A model generated the notes under the pieces. That model saw only the letters and a list, made by a program, of their open reading frames with translations. It was not told the DNA's origin and made no database searches. This document shows, in pieces, positions 1 to 7,628 of a stretch of DNA of 64,000 nucleotides (positions are counted from its first letter, which is position 1; each line of letters starts with the position of its first letter). Position numbers and translations under genes: made by a program. This DNA comes from Bryobacteraceae bacterium (GTDB lineage Bacteria; Acidobacteriota; Terriglobia; Bryobacterales; Bryobacteraceae), in NCBI GenBank assembly GCA_030041495.1, contig JASHNT010000092.1:1-64000 (forward strand), read 5' to 3'.

Positions 1-1352
1 CGGCGGCGGGATCGCAAAGCATATTGTTATCGAATCTCACGGGCTCGGCGGAGGCGTTCGCTACGCAAGCCGTCACCAGCGATGGAGCCAACTGGCTGTC
101 AGTGACGCCGGCCAGCGGCACGGCGACCCCATCACAAGCGACCACGCTTACGGTGAGCGTGAGCAGCACGGGACTGGCCGCGGGCACACGGCAAGGCATT
201 GTTACGCTGTTCTCCCAGGATGGCTCGGTGCGGACAGTAAACGTGATTTATGTGTTGGCGGCGGGCGGGGTCACCAGTCAGCGAACCGCTCCAGCCTACC
301 CAATCCGGGAGACTACAGCTGGCAGTTGCACGCCGACCAAGCTGCTGCCATTGTTGACGTCACTAGGTGAGCAGTTCACGGTCCCCGCAGCCTGGCCCAA
401 TACCCTACAAGCCCAAGTGGTCGACGATTGCGGCAATCCTCAGGTGAGTGGGACGGTGGTCGCTTCCTTCTCCAACGGCGATCCGCCCGTGCCTTTGATC
501 TCGTTGAAGAACGGAAGCTGGACCGGAACTTGGCAGATCACGAACAACGCTTCGTCAAACATCGCGGTGACGGTGAACGCCGATGACCCGACCCTGGGCA
601 TCTCGGGGACGACCTCGGTGTCAGGCAGTCTACAGAATTCCGTCAATGCTCCGGTGATTGCAGCGGGCGGAGTGTTGAATGCGGCGAGCTACGCGCCGTC
701 GGCTCCCCTGGCTCCCGGGGCAATGATCTCGATCTTCGGCTCGAACTTGGCTAACGGCACCACGCCGGTGAACACGTTCCCGCTGCCGGAGCAGCTTTCA
801 GGAACCCTGGTGACCATCGGAGGGGAGCCTGCACCGTTGCTGTACGCCGGCAGCGGACAGATCAACGCGATTGTGCCGTTCGGACTAGCGGCGAACACCA
901 ACACGCAGGTGATTGTGCGGCAGGGCAACGCCTACACGGCTCCGATCGCGATCACGCTGGCCGCCGCATATCCGTCGATTTTCACGACCTCGGGCAGCGG
1001 CACCGGGCAAGGGGTGATCATCCGGCCGGATGGGAACTACGCGCAGCCGGGGACTCCGGCGAACGCCGGCGATGAGTTGCTGATCTACGCCGCTGGGTTG
1101 GGCGTGACCAATCCGCAGGCCACCGATGCGGAACCGGCAACCGGCCCGCCATTGCTCTACACGGCGGGCACGGCGACGTTGACCATCGGCGGGCAGAACG
1201 CGCGGGTGGACTTTGCGGGGCTCGCTCCGGGCTTCGCCGGTCTGTATCAGATCAACGCTGCAGTGCCGCAGGGCGTGCACGGCAATACATTGCCGGTGGT
1301 GCTCTCCGTTGGCACCCAGCCCGGCCCGGCTGTAACCATGGCCGTGCAGTAA
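1..1352 (+). CDS. TIGR03437-type secreted/surface protein, C-terminal part
   Basis: The frame is open to the left edge of the window, so the gene starts outside; the first in-window start-like codon (TTG at 24) is not needed. An N-terminal stretch with the motif NWLSVTPASGT resembles BACON-type Ig-like domains. The last ~220 residues contain GVLNAASYAP, APGAMISIFGSNLA and LLYAGSGQINAIVPF, the pattern of the TIGR03437 domain that is expanded in Solibacter-type Acidobacteria. The function of that domain is unknown; proteins carrying it are usually large and secreted. Family assignment is by recognition; extracellular location is inference because the signal peptide is not in the window. Confidence 0.85.
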   Translation, partial: AAGSQSILLSNLTGSAEAFATQAVTSDGANWLSVTPASGTATPSQATTLTVSVSSTGLAAGTRQGIVTLFSQDGSVRTVNVIYVLAAGGVTSQRTAPAYPIRETTAGSCTPTKLLPLLTSLGEQFTVPAAWPNTLQAQVVDDCGNPQVSGTVVASFSNGDPPVPLISLKNGSWTGTWQITNNASSNIAVTVNADDPTLGISGTTSVSGSLQNSVNAPVIAAGGVLNAASYAPSAPLAPGAMISIFGSNLANGTTPVNTFPLPEQLSGTLVTIGGEPAPLLYAGSGQINAIVPFGLAANTNTQVIVRQGNAYTAPIAITLAAAYPSIFTTSGSGTGQGVIIRPDGNYAQPGTPANAGDELLIYAAGLGVTNPQATDAEPATGPPLLYTAGTATLTIGGQNARVDFAGLAPGFAGLYQINAAVPQGVHGNTLPVVLSVGTQPGPAVTMAVQ

Positions 1353-1468
1353 AAAGTCCAAGAATCCTCGGCTCGCGCCCAAACGTTCCCTCGCTCAGGT
1401 GCATACCTGACTGAGGCGGCCGATGCTAGCGGATGCTGCCTCTAAATCACTTTCAGGGAGCATTCCAC

Positions 1469-1531
1469 ATGTCTAAGCAAGTTCTGCGCAGTTTGATTAT
1501 TTTGGCGGCCGCATCTGTGTTTCCGGCGTAA
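1469..1531 (+). pseudogene. Signal-peptide stub of a gene cut by an IS66-type end
   Basis: An ATG at 1469 has a good ribosome binding site (AGGGAG, 1455-1460) and encodes MSKQVLRSLIILAAASVFPA, a basic N-terminus followed by a hydrophobic core, as in a Sec signal peptide. The frame then stops at TAA (1529-1531), and this TAA lies inside GTAAGCG, the typical outer sequence of IS66-family elements. The rest of the secreted protein is not visible in this frame. The likely reading is a secreted protein gene interrupted by a transposon; the lost product cannot be named. Confidence 0.6.
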
Positions 1532-1585
1532 GCGCCCGGTAAACACCAAGACACACCGAGCGGCTGGGTTTGCGATGGCTGGGAC

Positions 1586-2800
1586 TTAAGGCTGGGCCTG
1601 GGACCAACGATGTGGAAGTAATTCGTCGAGGCGGGTGACGGGGTGATCGGCGATGCGCGAAAGCACGTCGTGGAACCAGGCGAAGGGGTCGATCTTGAGC
1701 AACTCGCAGGAAGCCACAAAGCTGCGCAGCACGGCTGCCGTTTTGCCGCCGCGGTCGCTGCCGAAAAAGGTCCAGTTGGCACGGCCGACCGCCCAGCCGC
1801 GCAGGGATCGCTCGGTATGGTTGTTATCGATCGATAAATCCGGGTTGTCGCAATAACGGGTGAGCGCGGCCCAGTTTTTCAACAGATAGTTCACGGCTTG
1901 GCCGGCTTCGCTTTTGGGCAGCAACTGTTCGCGGATTTCCCGCAAGTACACCGCGAGCTTGTCCAGCACCGGGCGCGCTCCCTGCTGGCGCAACAGGCGC
2001 AGATCTTGGCCCACGATGCCGTGACGCCGCGCCCGGGCCTCCACGCGATACAGTTGCGCGATCAGCAGCAGCACCGTGCGCATGCGCGAAGGATCGTAGT
2101 CGAGCGCTTGATAAATGTGCCGCCGCGCGTGCGCCATGCACGCCACCTCGATCATGCCGCGTTCCGGCTTGATGAAAAAGCTGTCGTAGGCCACATAGGC
2201 GTCGGCTTGCAAGTAACCCCGATAGGTCCGGAGGAACTCTTCCGGCCCGGCGCGTTCCCTGGTTGCCGTGTAATCGTAAATCACCGCCGCATGATCCCGA
2301 TCCCCCACATAGGGCCAGATGCGGCCCTTGCGGGTTCGCTTCAGTTTCCGGTCCAGCACTTTCACTGGCGTGTCGTCGGTGCCCACCACTTTCGAGGCCA
2401 GCACGTGCCGTTTCAATCTTTGATAGAGGGGGGCCAGCAGCACGAACTTCCGCCGCCGCACGCACAGCAGATTGTCGTCGCGCATCAGCCGGTAGACGCG
2501 CTTGGGATTCGCTTGCCAGCCACGACGGCGAAGTTCGGCCGTGATCCGCCGCCGGCCGTAACTGGGCATCTCCACGGCGATGCGCTGGATGGCGTCGCGC
2601 AGATCCATTTCGGCGTCGGCCTCCGGTGCGGGCTCTGCCTCGTAGCGGTAGAAGCCGGACCGGGAAACCCGGCCCAGCTCCAGCATCCGCTCGATCGTCA
2701 GTCCTCGATCCACCTTCACTTCTTCTTGGACTTTCCGGTAGACCGCGGATTTCCAGTCAAGGCCTGCAGCACCCGCTGTTCCTCGATGCGCTGCAAGCAC
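1586..2800 (-). CDS. Chimeric transposase: IS3-type OrfB N-terminus fused to IS66 catalytic core
   Basis: Residues ~30-117 read like the start of an IS3-family OrfB (motifs SRSGFYRYE, MPSYGRRRITAELRRRGW, NPKRVYRLMRDDNLL). From ~120 the protein is IS66 TnpC: VLASKVVGTDDTPVKVLD carries the first catalytic Asp, LQADAYVAY the second, and IDNNHTERSLRG the Glu; the IS66 C-terminal domain follows to the stop. The junction falls near base 2445 and is in frame, with no stop. The IS66 N-terminal and zinc-binding parts are replaced. Both halves are known families; the fusion is seen directly. Whether the product is active is unknown; it may be a fortuitously open fossil. The N-terminal ~25 residues are probably not a natural start. 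Confidence 0.75.
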   Translation of the reverse strand: MLAAHRGTAGAAGLDWKSAVYRKVQEEVKVDRGLTIERMLELGRVSRSGFYRYEAEPAPEADAEMDLRDAIQRIAVEMPSYGRRRITAELRRRGWQANPKRVYRLMRDDNLLCVRRRKFVLLAPLYQRLKRHVLASKVVGTDDTPVKVLDRKLKRTRKGRIWPYVGDRDHAAVIYDYTATRERAGPEEFLRTYRGYLQADAYVAYDSFFIKPERGMIEVACMAHARRHIYQALDYDPSRMRTVLLLIAQLYRVEARARRHGIVGQDLRLLRQQGARPVLDKLAVYLREIREQLLPKSEAGQAVNYLLKNWAALTRYCDNPDLSIDNNHTERSLRGWAVGRANWTFFGSDRGGKTAAVLRSFVASCELLKIDPFAWFHDVLSRIADHPVTRLDELLPHRWSQAQP

Positions 2801-2895
2801 CCCTTCAAAAAATCGATCTCCAGGGCCTGCTGACCGATCTTAAGCTCCGGCTCCGCGATCCGGCCTTCGCTCCAGCGCTGCTTCCCGCTACCAGT
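2716..2895 (-). pseudogene. IS3-type orfA C-terminal remnant
   Basis: On the minus strand a 59-codon frame without a start reads QRWSEGRIAEPELKIG, then ALEIDFLKGCLQRIE, ending in KSKKK and a stop at 2716. This is the leucine-zipper-like tail of IS3-family OrfA, which normally precedes and overlaps OrfB in another frame. It overlaps the start of the chimeric transposase downstream, matching IS3 organisation. The N-terminal helix-turn-helix half of OrfA is missing: the frame meets a stop at 2896-2898. Confidence 0.6.
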
Positions 2896-2970
2896 TCAGG
2901 ATATCGTCAGTAGGGAGCCAAAAAGGCCTTGAGATTGAAGTCCACGGAGACGATTGCCGGCCGGCCCGCT

Positions 2971-3564
2971 CTACAGTTGCGGACGCTGCTTCGCCGTCTT
3001 CGTCAGGAGTACTGGACAGTCAAAGAGGCGGCCGATCTGCTCAAAGGGCTCTTCCGCACTCTTGAGGGCGTGCCGCTGTAACTGGGTGAGGTAGTCGAAG
3101 GCATTGGCGCCCGCCAGTTCACAGGAGTGAATCATCTCTCCCAGCGGACCCTCCCGGAACTTGCGCACCTTTTCGTCCAACGCCGCGCACAACTGGCTCA
3201 CCTGGCCCGCCGAGACACCCGCGATGCCCAACTCTTCCAGGACCGCTTCGATCTTGCGCGTGGACACGCCCTTCACCACCGCTTCCTGGATCACGCTGAT
3301 CAGCGCCTGTTCGCTACGCTTGCGGTGTTCGATGAAGCTCGGCACGTAGCCGCCTTCGCGCACCTTCGGCACCTGCAACTTCAGCGTTCCCAGCCGCGTG
3401 TCCCAGCGCCGCTCCCGGTGTCCGTTGCGATGCGTCGTTCGTTCCGCACTTCGCTCGTGCGCCTAGGCACCCACTTTGGCCGTTACTTCGGCCTCCATCA
3501 CGAAGTCGGTCAGCAACTCCGCCATCGCCCGCAATGGGTCCTCGGCGCTCGCCGCCGTCTCCAT
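2971..3564 (-). pseudogene. Degraded IS256-type transposase fused to an IS66 tail
   Basis: From an ATG at 3564 the frame reads like the N-terminus of an IS256 (mutator-type) transposase: AMAELLTDFVMEAEVTAKVG, then an amber stop (3463-3465) where the family continues into HERSAERTTHRNGHRER. After the stop the frame goes on with LQVPKVREGGYVPSFIEHRK and GVSTRKIEAVLEELG, all IS256-like. Around base 3100 it switches to MIHSCELAGANAFDYLTQLQ, which is the C-terminal end of IS66 TnpC proteins. The IS256 DDE catalytic region is absent. So it carries both a nonsense codon and an in-frame chimeric junction; it cannot encode a working transposase. Confidence 0.7.
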
Positions 3565-3731
3565 TGCTTGCTTGCCAGCTTATTCTGTCTTTGGCCATCC
3601 GTTTTTAGCTCCTTACGTGAAAGTCGGGATACTTCCACTGGAGCCAGCAGCGGCTGGCCTTTGTGAAGCCCTCAATTTACACCCTCAATTTTACGCGGCC
3701 GGATACTTGCCAAAAGCAGCGCCTTGCAAGT

Positions 3732-3896
3732 CTAGCATTTGTGTTCCGCGACGTGGTGGTCCAATTGTTCGCGCGCGCGTTCAACTTGCTCAGCCGCGCA
3801 ATTGTCGGTCTCGGCGGAGGGGTGAGGACGAGCGGCAATGGCCTCGTCGAGTACCAGGAGCAACCGCTGTTTTTCGTCGCACATGAAGTCCAGCAT
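3732..3896 (-). CDS. Small hypothetical protein
   Basis: A minus-strand frame of about 54 codons (longer, 79 codons, if the GTG at 3971 is used) encodes an acidic, Leu/Ala/Glu-rich peptide containing MCDEKQRLLLVLDEAIAA and VERAREQLDHHVAEHKC, likely helical. No family is recognised. It lies just downstream of a two-membrane-segment gene on the same strand. ATG at 3896 was chosen as a minimal start; no clear ribosome binding site decides it, though GGAGGAG lies ~20 bases upstream. Amino-acid composition is protein-like, but the call is weak. Confidence 0.3.
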   Translation of the reverse strand: MLDFMCDEKQRLLLVLDEAIAARPHPSAETDNCAAEQVERAREQLDHHVAEHKC

Positions 3897-3930
3897 AACA
3901 ACCAGATCCGCGAGCTCTCCTCCGTACCAG

Positions 3931-4131
3931 CTACTTGAATGGCCCGGAGAAAAACCAAAGCATGAGAGCACCGATGATCACAATGCTCATGCCGACGTGC
4001 CAGGCGATGCTGGTTTCATCATTTGTGTTGGTCGAAAGGAGAAGCGCCAGGACCGCAATTGCCGCGATCCCAACCACCCATCGTTGCGAGCTGAGTCTGC
4101 GCACCTGGCTGCCGCCCAAGCTTATCACCAT
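3931..4131 (-). CDS. Small two-segment membrane protein
   Basis: The 66-residue product has a basic N-terminus, a hydrophobic segment at ~19-32 (VVGIAAIAVLALLL), a short polar loop and a second segment at ~46-61 (GMSIVIIGALMLWFF), ending in SGPFK. This is the layout of a small inner-membrane hairpin protein. No family is recognised. It lies among transposon remnants, upstream of a possible small hypothetical gene on the same strand. Confidence 0.45.
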   Translation of the reverse strand: MVISLGGSQVRRLSSQRWVVGIAAIAVLALLLSTNTNDETSIAWHVGMSIVIIGALMLWFFSGPFK

Positions 4132-4435
4132 GCGACATGCACTCCATAAGTCTTTCGATTAAACGTTTCGATGGGACGAATCGCGAGGGCATCCGCCTCG
4201 GCCTGGATCGCGGGCCGGTATCAGCTCCAGGGCGGGGCTGCGATGGAAGCAGCCGTCGAAATTCCACCTCGTGCACGAGGAGCGATTTGGATCCCGTGAA
4301 CGGAGCGTGCGGCCGGCTCACCCATCTTCGGAGCACGCGTCTACAATGGCCAAATTACCGGCAAATAACGATCGGTGGGGCTATGGCAGCTATGGCGCGT
4401 TCGGGCCGATCCTAAACGTGATAACATGGCGCGTC
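4132..4435. other. Non-coding stretch upstream of DUF2846 gene
   Basis: No convincing gene is seen. Frames on both strands here lack a recognisable motif or a ribosome binding site. It separates the minus-strand membrane-protein gene from the plus-strand DUF2846 gene, so it should hold the promoters of both; no clear -35/-10 pair could be picked by eye. Confidence 0.3.
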
Positions 4436-4924
4436 ATGAAAGCTACAGTAACTCTGTCGGCTCTTTTGATCGGTATCTTTTCTGCTGTTTCCGTTGCGAA
4501 TGCCCAGCAGCCCGCAGTATCTCAGCAGGCGAGTAGCGCAGAACGTCAACCCACGCCATCGTCCCCATCTGCAGGCAAGGCACTAATCTACGTTTATCGG
4601 GTCGGGAGTATCGTTGGTGCAGCTGGATATGACAGAATTTTCGTCAACACTGATTACTTGGGCGCGTTGCATAACTCCGACTACGCGCAACATGAGGTGC
4701 CACCGGGCACGGTCATTTTCAGTACGCTATCGAGGCTTAACAGCACGTTCATTGGGCAGGCCGAGCTGATGAAATTGCAAAAACAGGCAAAAGAGAAGCT
4801 CCGGATCGAAGTGGAAGCGGGGAAGACATACTATATCAAGTGGTCTGTCGGGGGTAAGATGAAGTTGGTTGATGCGACCATTGGAGCCAAAGAGATGAAG
4901 GGCCTTCACATCGCCAAGGATTGA
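4436..4924 (+). CDS. DUF2846-like secreted protein
   Basis: ATG 4436 is chosen because it begins a clear signal peptide (MKATVTLSALLIGIFSAVSV, cleavage likely after ANA); the frame is open further upstream but that part is not protein-like. The mature part contains GKALIYVYRVGSIVGAA, HEVPPGTVIFST and VEAGKTYYIKW, the pattern of DUF2846 proteins, usually envelope proteins of unknown function. There is no lipobox Cys at the cleavage site. A Gln/Ser/Pro-rich linker separates signal and domain. The adjacent DUF3489 gene starts 39 bases downstream on the same strand. Confidence 0.65.
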   Translation: MKATVTLSALLIGIFSAVSVANAQQPAVSQQASSAERQPTPSSPSAGKALIYVYRVGSIVGAAGYDRIFVNTDYLGALHNSDYAQHEVPPGTVIFSTLSRLNSTFIGQAELMKLQKQAKEKLRIEVEAGKTYYIKWSVGGKMKLVDATIGAKEMKGLHIAKD

Positions 4925-4963
4925 TGTGGAGAAGGCGGGCCCCAAGGTGTTCGGACCCAGAAG

Positions 4964-5218
4964 GTGCCCACGGGCGCGAAGAGAGCCAAACGTGGCAACG
5001 ATGGCAAGGGAGCCCGGGAGGGTAGCAAGACCGCCAAGGTTCTGGACTTGCTGAAGCGGCCAGGCGGCGTCACCGCGGCGGAACTGCTGAAAGCGACCGG
5101 CTGGCAGCCGCACAGCGTGCGCGGATTCCTGTCCGGGACGATTGGCAAGAAGATGGGCTTGAGGGTGATCTTCGCCAAGGGCGAGGAAGGGGAGCGAACC
5201 TACTCCGTCGAAGCCTGA
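4964..5218 (+). CDS. DUF3489 domain protein
   Basis: GTG start at 4964 gives an 84-residue basic protein. A Lys/Arg/Gly-rich N-terminus (~1-22) is followed by the DUF3489 core: VLDLLKRPGGVTAAELLKAT, GWQPHSVRGFLSG and KKMGLRVIF. This family resembles a winged helix-turn-helix and is common next to mobile elements; its role is not established, DNA binding is inference. A paralogue lies at 19653-20057 with the same core and the same kind of terminator. A strong hairpin terminator begins 25 bases after the stop. Confidence 0.75.
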   Translation: MPTGAKRAKRGNDGKGAREGSKTAKVLDLLKRPGGVTAAELLKATGWQPHSVRGFLSGTIGKKMGLRVIFAKGEEGERTYSVEA

Positions 5219-5242
5219 TTCTCCACGGTTCTGCCTACGTCG

Positions 5243-5277
5243 CGCCGCCGAGTTCCGACTCGGCGGCGTTTCTCGTT
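5243..5277 (+). terminator. Rho-independent terminator after DUF3489 gene
   Basis: A perfect 10-bp stem (CGCCGCCGAG 5243-5252 with CTCGGCGGCG 5259-5268), a 6-base loop and a T-rich tail TTTCTCGTT. It lies directly downstream of the DUF3489 stop codon. Confidence 0.8.
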
Positions 5278-5295
5278 GTGGGGCCCCGGATACAC

Positions 5296-5566
5296 TGCGA
5301 AAGTGGCTGCGCCCAGGATGAACAGATTTGGGTCGCGGCTCTCGAATCCGCGATTCGCGCAGTAAGGCGCTGCGCCGCGGCTATGCTGGCCATCGCAGGG
5401 AGCGTTAGATTGGCTCGGCACGGATCCTCGTGGTATTGGTAAAGCGTGGCTCATCGCTCAAGCTGCTGTTGGCCGCTGCTCGGTGAAGGAGCACAGCACA
5501 GCCGATTCCGGTTTAGGAACCCATTGCGAAAGTGGCTGCGCCCAGGACGAACAGATTTGGGTCGCG
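5296..5566. repeat. 42-bp direct repeat, two copies, in a gene-free stretch
   Basis: TGCGAAAGTGGCTGCGCCCA begins a 42-base unit at 5296-5337 and again at 5525-5566. The copies differ at one base (T/C at the 28th position). The 187 bases between them and the flanks (5278-5635 overall) hold no convincing gene. The second copy ends ~70 bases before the IS630 element. Confidence 0.7.
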
Positions 5567-5636
5567 AAGAATCGTATCGAATCGGCCAGTACGAGCTGCT
5601 AGCCGAAAATCCCGGCGTTACTTTTCCGCAGCCTGC

Positions 5637-6615
5637 TAGTGTCCTGACCCAGAAGTCCGCGTAACAACTAGCGATGCCGCCGCGTCTCTCTTACTATGGA
5701 GAACGTTGCGATGCAAACAGGCCGTCCCATTCCGGTGTTGCGTCTGAGCGAGGCGGAACGAGAGACGTTGCAAAACTGGGCGCGGCGGCCGAAGTCAGCG
5801 CAGGCATTGGCGCTTCGGGCGCGGATCGTGCTGCGCTGCGCGGAAGGCGTCACCAACACCGAGGTGGCACGACAGATGGGAGTCAGAAAGGCAACCGCAG
5901 GCAAGTGGCGACAGCGTTTTGTGGACCGGCGCCTGGATGGTCTGCTGGATGAACCGCGCCCGGGTGCGCCGCGCAAGATCACGGATGCCGACGTGGAGCG
6001 TGCGCTCGCGATGACCTTGGAATCGACTCCGAAAGATGCCACGCATTGGAGCACTCGATCCTTGGCCAAGGAGGCCGGGTTGAGCCGAACTACGGTAGGC
6101 CGCATCTGGCGCGCCTTCTCCTTGCAGCCGCATCGAAGTGAGACGTTCAAGCTTTCCAAGGACCCTCTCTTCATTGAGAAGGTGCGGGACATCGTGGGCC
6201 TGTACCTAAATCCGCCGGATCGGGCGCTGGTGCTATGCGTGGACGAAAAAAGCCACGACACCATTGAACAAGCCGTCCCATCCGGCCTGGACGTGCATCT
6301 CATCGTCGACAACTACGGCACGCATAAGACCGTGCTCATCCGCCGTTGGCTTGCCAAGCGTCCCCGCTTTCATGTTCACTTCACACCCACCAGCGCCTCC
6401 TGGATCAACCTGGTCGAGCGCTGGTTTGCGGCGCTTACGGAGAAACAAATCCGGCGCGGGGTCCACCGAAGCGTGCGCGAGTTGGAATCTGCCATCAAGC
6501 AATATCTCGCCGCTACCAACGAGTCTCCCAAGCCCTTCATCTGGACCAAGACGGCCGATGAAATCCTTGCCAGCGTGGCCCGCTTTTGTGCGTGGACTTC
6601 TGGGTCAGGACACTA
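5637..6615. mobile_element. IS630-family insertion sequence with terminal inverted repeats
   Basis: The element runs from 5639 to 6613 (975 bp) and is flanked by a TA duplication (5637-5638 and 6614-6615), as expected for the IS630/Tc1 group. The ends are near-perfect inverted repeats: 5636-5661 matches the reverse complement of 6591-6616 at 25 of 26 bases, starting CTAGTGTCCTGACCCAGAAG. The target is CTAG on both sides. One transposase gene fills the element. Confidence 0.9.
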
Positions 6616-6616
6616 G
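5696..6616 (+). CDS. IS630 transposase with an in-frame internal deletion
   Basis: The N-terminal half holds the helix-turn-helix region (LRCAEGVTNTEVARQMGVRK) and the linker typical of IS630. The DDE triad is visible as D183 (VLCVDEKS), D205 (HLIVDNYGTHK) and E241 (SWINLVERWF). Between S186 and H187 the family normally has a further ~60 residues (from QIQALDRTQP to the PRHRHQEFLRFL region); these are missing, yet the frame is kept. The protein is 306 residues instead of ~360. The stop codon TAG (6614-6616) is made from the TA target duplication plus the flanking G. Probably inactive because spacing of the first two Asp residues is wrong. Confidence 0.85.
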   Translation: MENVAMQTGRPIPVLRLSEAERETLQNWARRPKSAQALALRARIVLRCAEGVTNTEVARQMGVRKATAGKWRQRFVDRRLDGLLDEPRPGAPRKITDADVERALAMTLESTPKDATHWSTRSLAKEAGLSRTTVGRIWRAFSLQPHRSETFKLSKDPLFIEKVRDIVGLYLNPPDRALVLCVDEKSHDTIEQAVPSGLDVHLIVDNYGTHKTVLIRRWLAKRPRFHVHFTPTSASWINLVERWFAALTEKQIRRGVHRSVRELESAIKQYLAATNESPKPFIWTKTADEILASVARFCAWTSGSGH

Positions 6617-6703
6617 GCCGCCATAAAAATAGTTCGCGTTGGCGTCAGGCGGGATGGTGCCGGCGGCAGAGGCCAAACTGGTCAACGGGCCCACTCCCCG
6701 GAT

Positions 6704-7123
6704 TTGCTGCCAGATGTCCAAGGTGAACTCTCGGTGAAAATCAACGGAAAAACGAGCATTCTTCATCGGGGCGAGTCGGCCGTCGTCGAGGCGAATGTAT
6801 GGCACGACTGGTGGAACGAGACGTCCCGCGATGTGCACGTGCGACTGGAGGTCACACCGGGTTTGCGATTCGCGCACATGATTGAGACTTTCTGGGGTTT
6901 GGCTCGGCTGGGGCACACAAACAGAAAGGGCATTCCGTCTCTGCTGCAGCTCGCGGTAAGCGCCCGCGAGTTTAGCGACACCATCGTGCTCCGCAAGCCG
7001 CCGCTTGTGGTGCAGAGGTTGATCTTTGGTCCACTGTCATGGTTCGCTCACTGCCGCGGCCATCGCGCCACCTACCCGCAACTCTCGCGCATCGCGCTGG
7101 CTCCGCGAGTTCCGCGAATTTAG
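6704..7123 (+). pseudogene. 5'-truncated cupin-domain gene
   Basis: From about 6716 the frame reads GELSVKINGKTSILHRGESA and VWHDWWNETS, the second half of a small cupin domain (the metal-site His of the second motif is in VWHDWW). The helical C-terminal tail common to these ~170-residue proteins follows, ending near HRATYPQLSR. The first cupin motif (the HxH...E half) is absent upstream, and no good start exists. The truncation point lies within ~100 bases of the IS630 element, so transposition damage is a likely cause. Confidence 0.55.
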
Positions 7124-7628
7124 TGAGGAGCGAAGAATCACGCAGCACCAAATCAGCGATCGGCATGGGCAAGAAGGTCGTTTCGGACTGTATTCTAAGG
7201 ATTCCAAGGCGCGCCCATCGGCGCCAGCAAGAATCTCAGTGCTCGGCAGTACCAGGGCCTAAAGTGAGACCAGCAGTGCGCGCCGAGCCAGAGCGTTCGT
7301 CCGCAATTACATCCACCGTCTCCCATGGCGGCCGCTCATGCTTCTTACCCAAAAGTTGACCCGCCCCGGTGTTTCTGCGAAACATAACCGAGGAACTCGG
7401 TTTACGCCCTCTAGAGGCGTTATCGGTGCTTCAACCGGCCCCTTGATGTTCCTTCGAGAACGGAGGTATCGTGCACATGAAATAGGAGGCGATATTGCCC
7501 AACATCGGTCGCCAATTCGGAACAGAGGATCTCGCGTTTTGCGCGCTCCCGATGAGGTCGGCAGTCCAAGCAGGCCAGAAGCCTGCCCCAGGTCAATGGA
7601 ACACGCGCCAAAATCTACTGGGAAGGGT
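7124..7628. other. Gene-free stretch between cupin remnant and Wadjet operon
   Basis: No supported gene. At 7386-7420 two hairpins lie in tandem: AACCGAG/CTCGGTT with a 3-base loop (7386-7402), then ACGCC...GGCGT around CTCTAGA (7404-7420). They could end transcription from either side but have no T-run. The stretch lies downstream of jetD, the last gene of the minus-strand operon. Confidence 0.3.

Larger units (their letters stand above)
1528..2905. mobile_element. Composite IS66/IS3 transposon remnant
   Basis: The left border is GTAAGCGCCC at 1528, matching the IS66-family terminal sequence. Inside lie, on the minus strand, an IS3-type orfA tail (2716-2895) and a 404-codon chimeric transposase (1586-2800). 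No matching right end (CGCTTAC) was seen between 2.8 and 4.2 kb and no copy of the 8-bp candidate target duplication (TTTCCGGC, 1520-1527) was found, so the element appears to have lost its right end. The right border given here is only the edge of recognisable transposase sequence. Confidence 0.6.

Noticed and set aside
1898-2833. 311-codon plus-strand frame opposite the chimeric transposase
   Set aside because: His/Arg/Gln-rich shadow of a recognisable transposase on the minus strand.
5296-5566. Possible CRISPR array from the repeated 42-base unit
   Set aside because: Only two copies, spacing 187 bases, no cas genes in the window.
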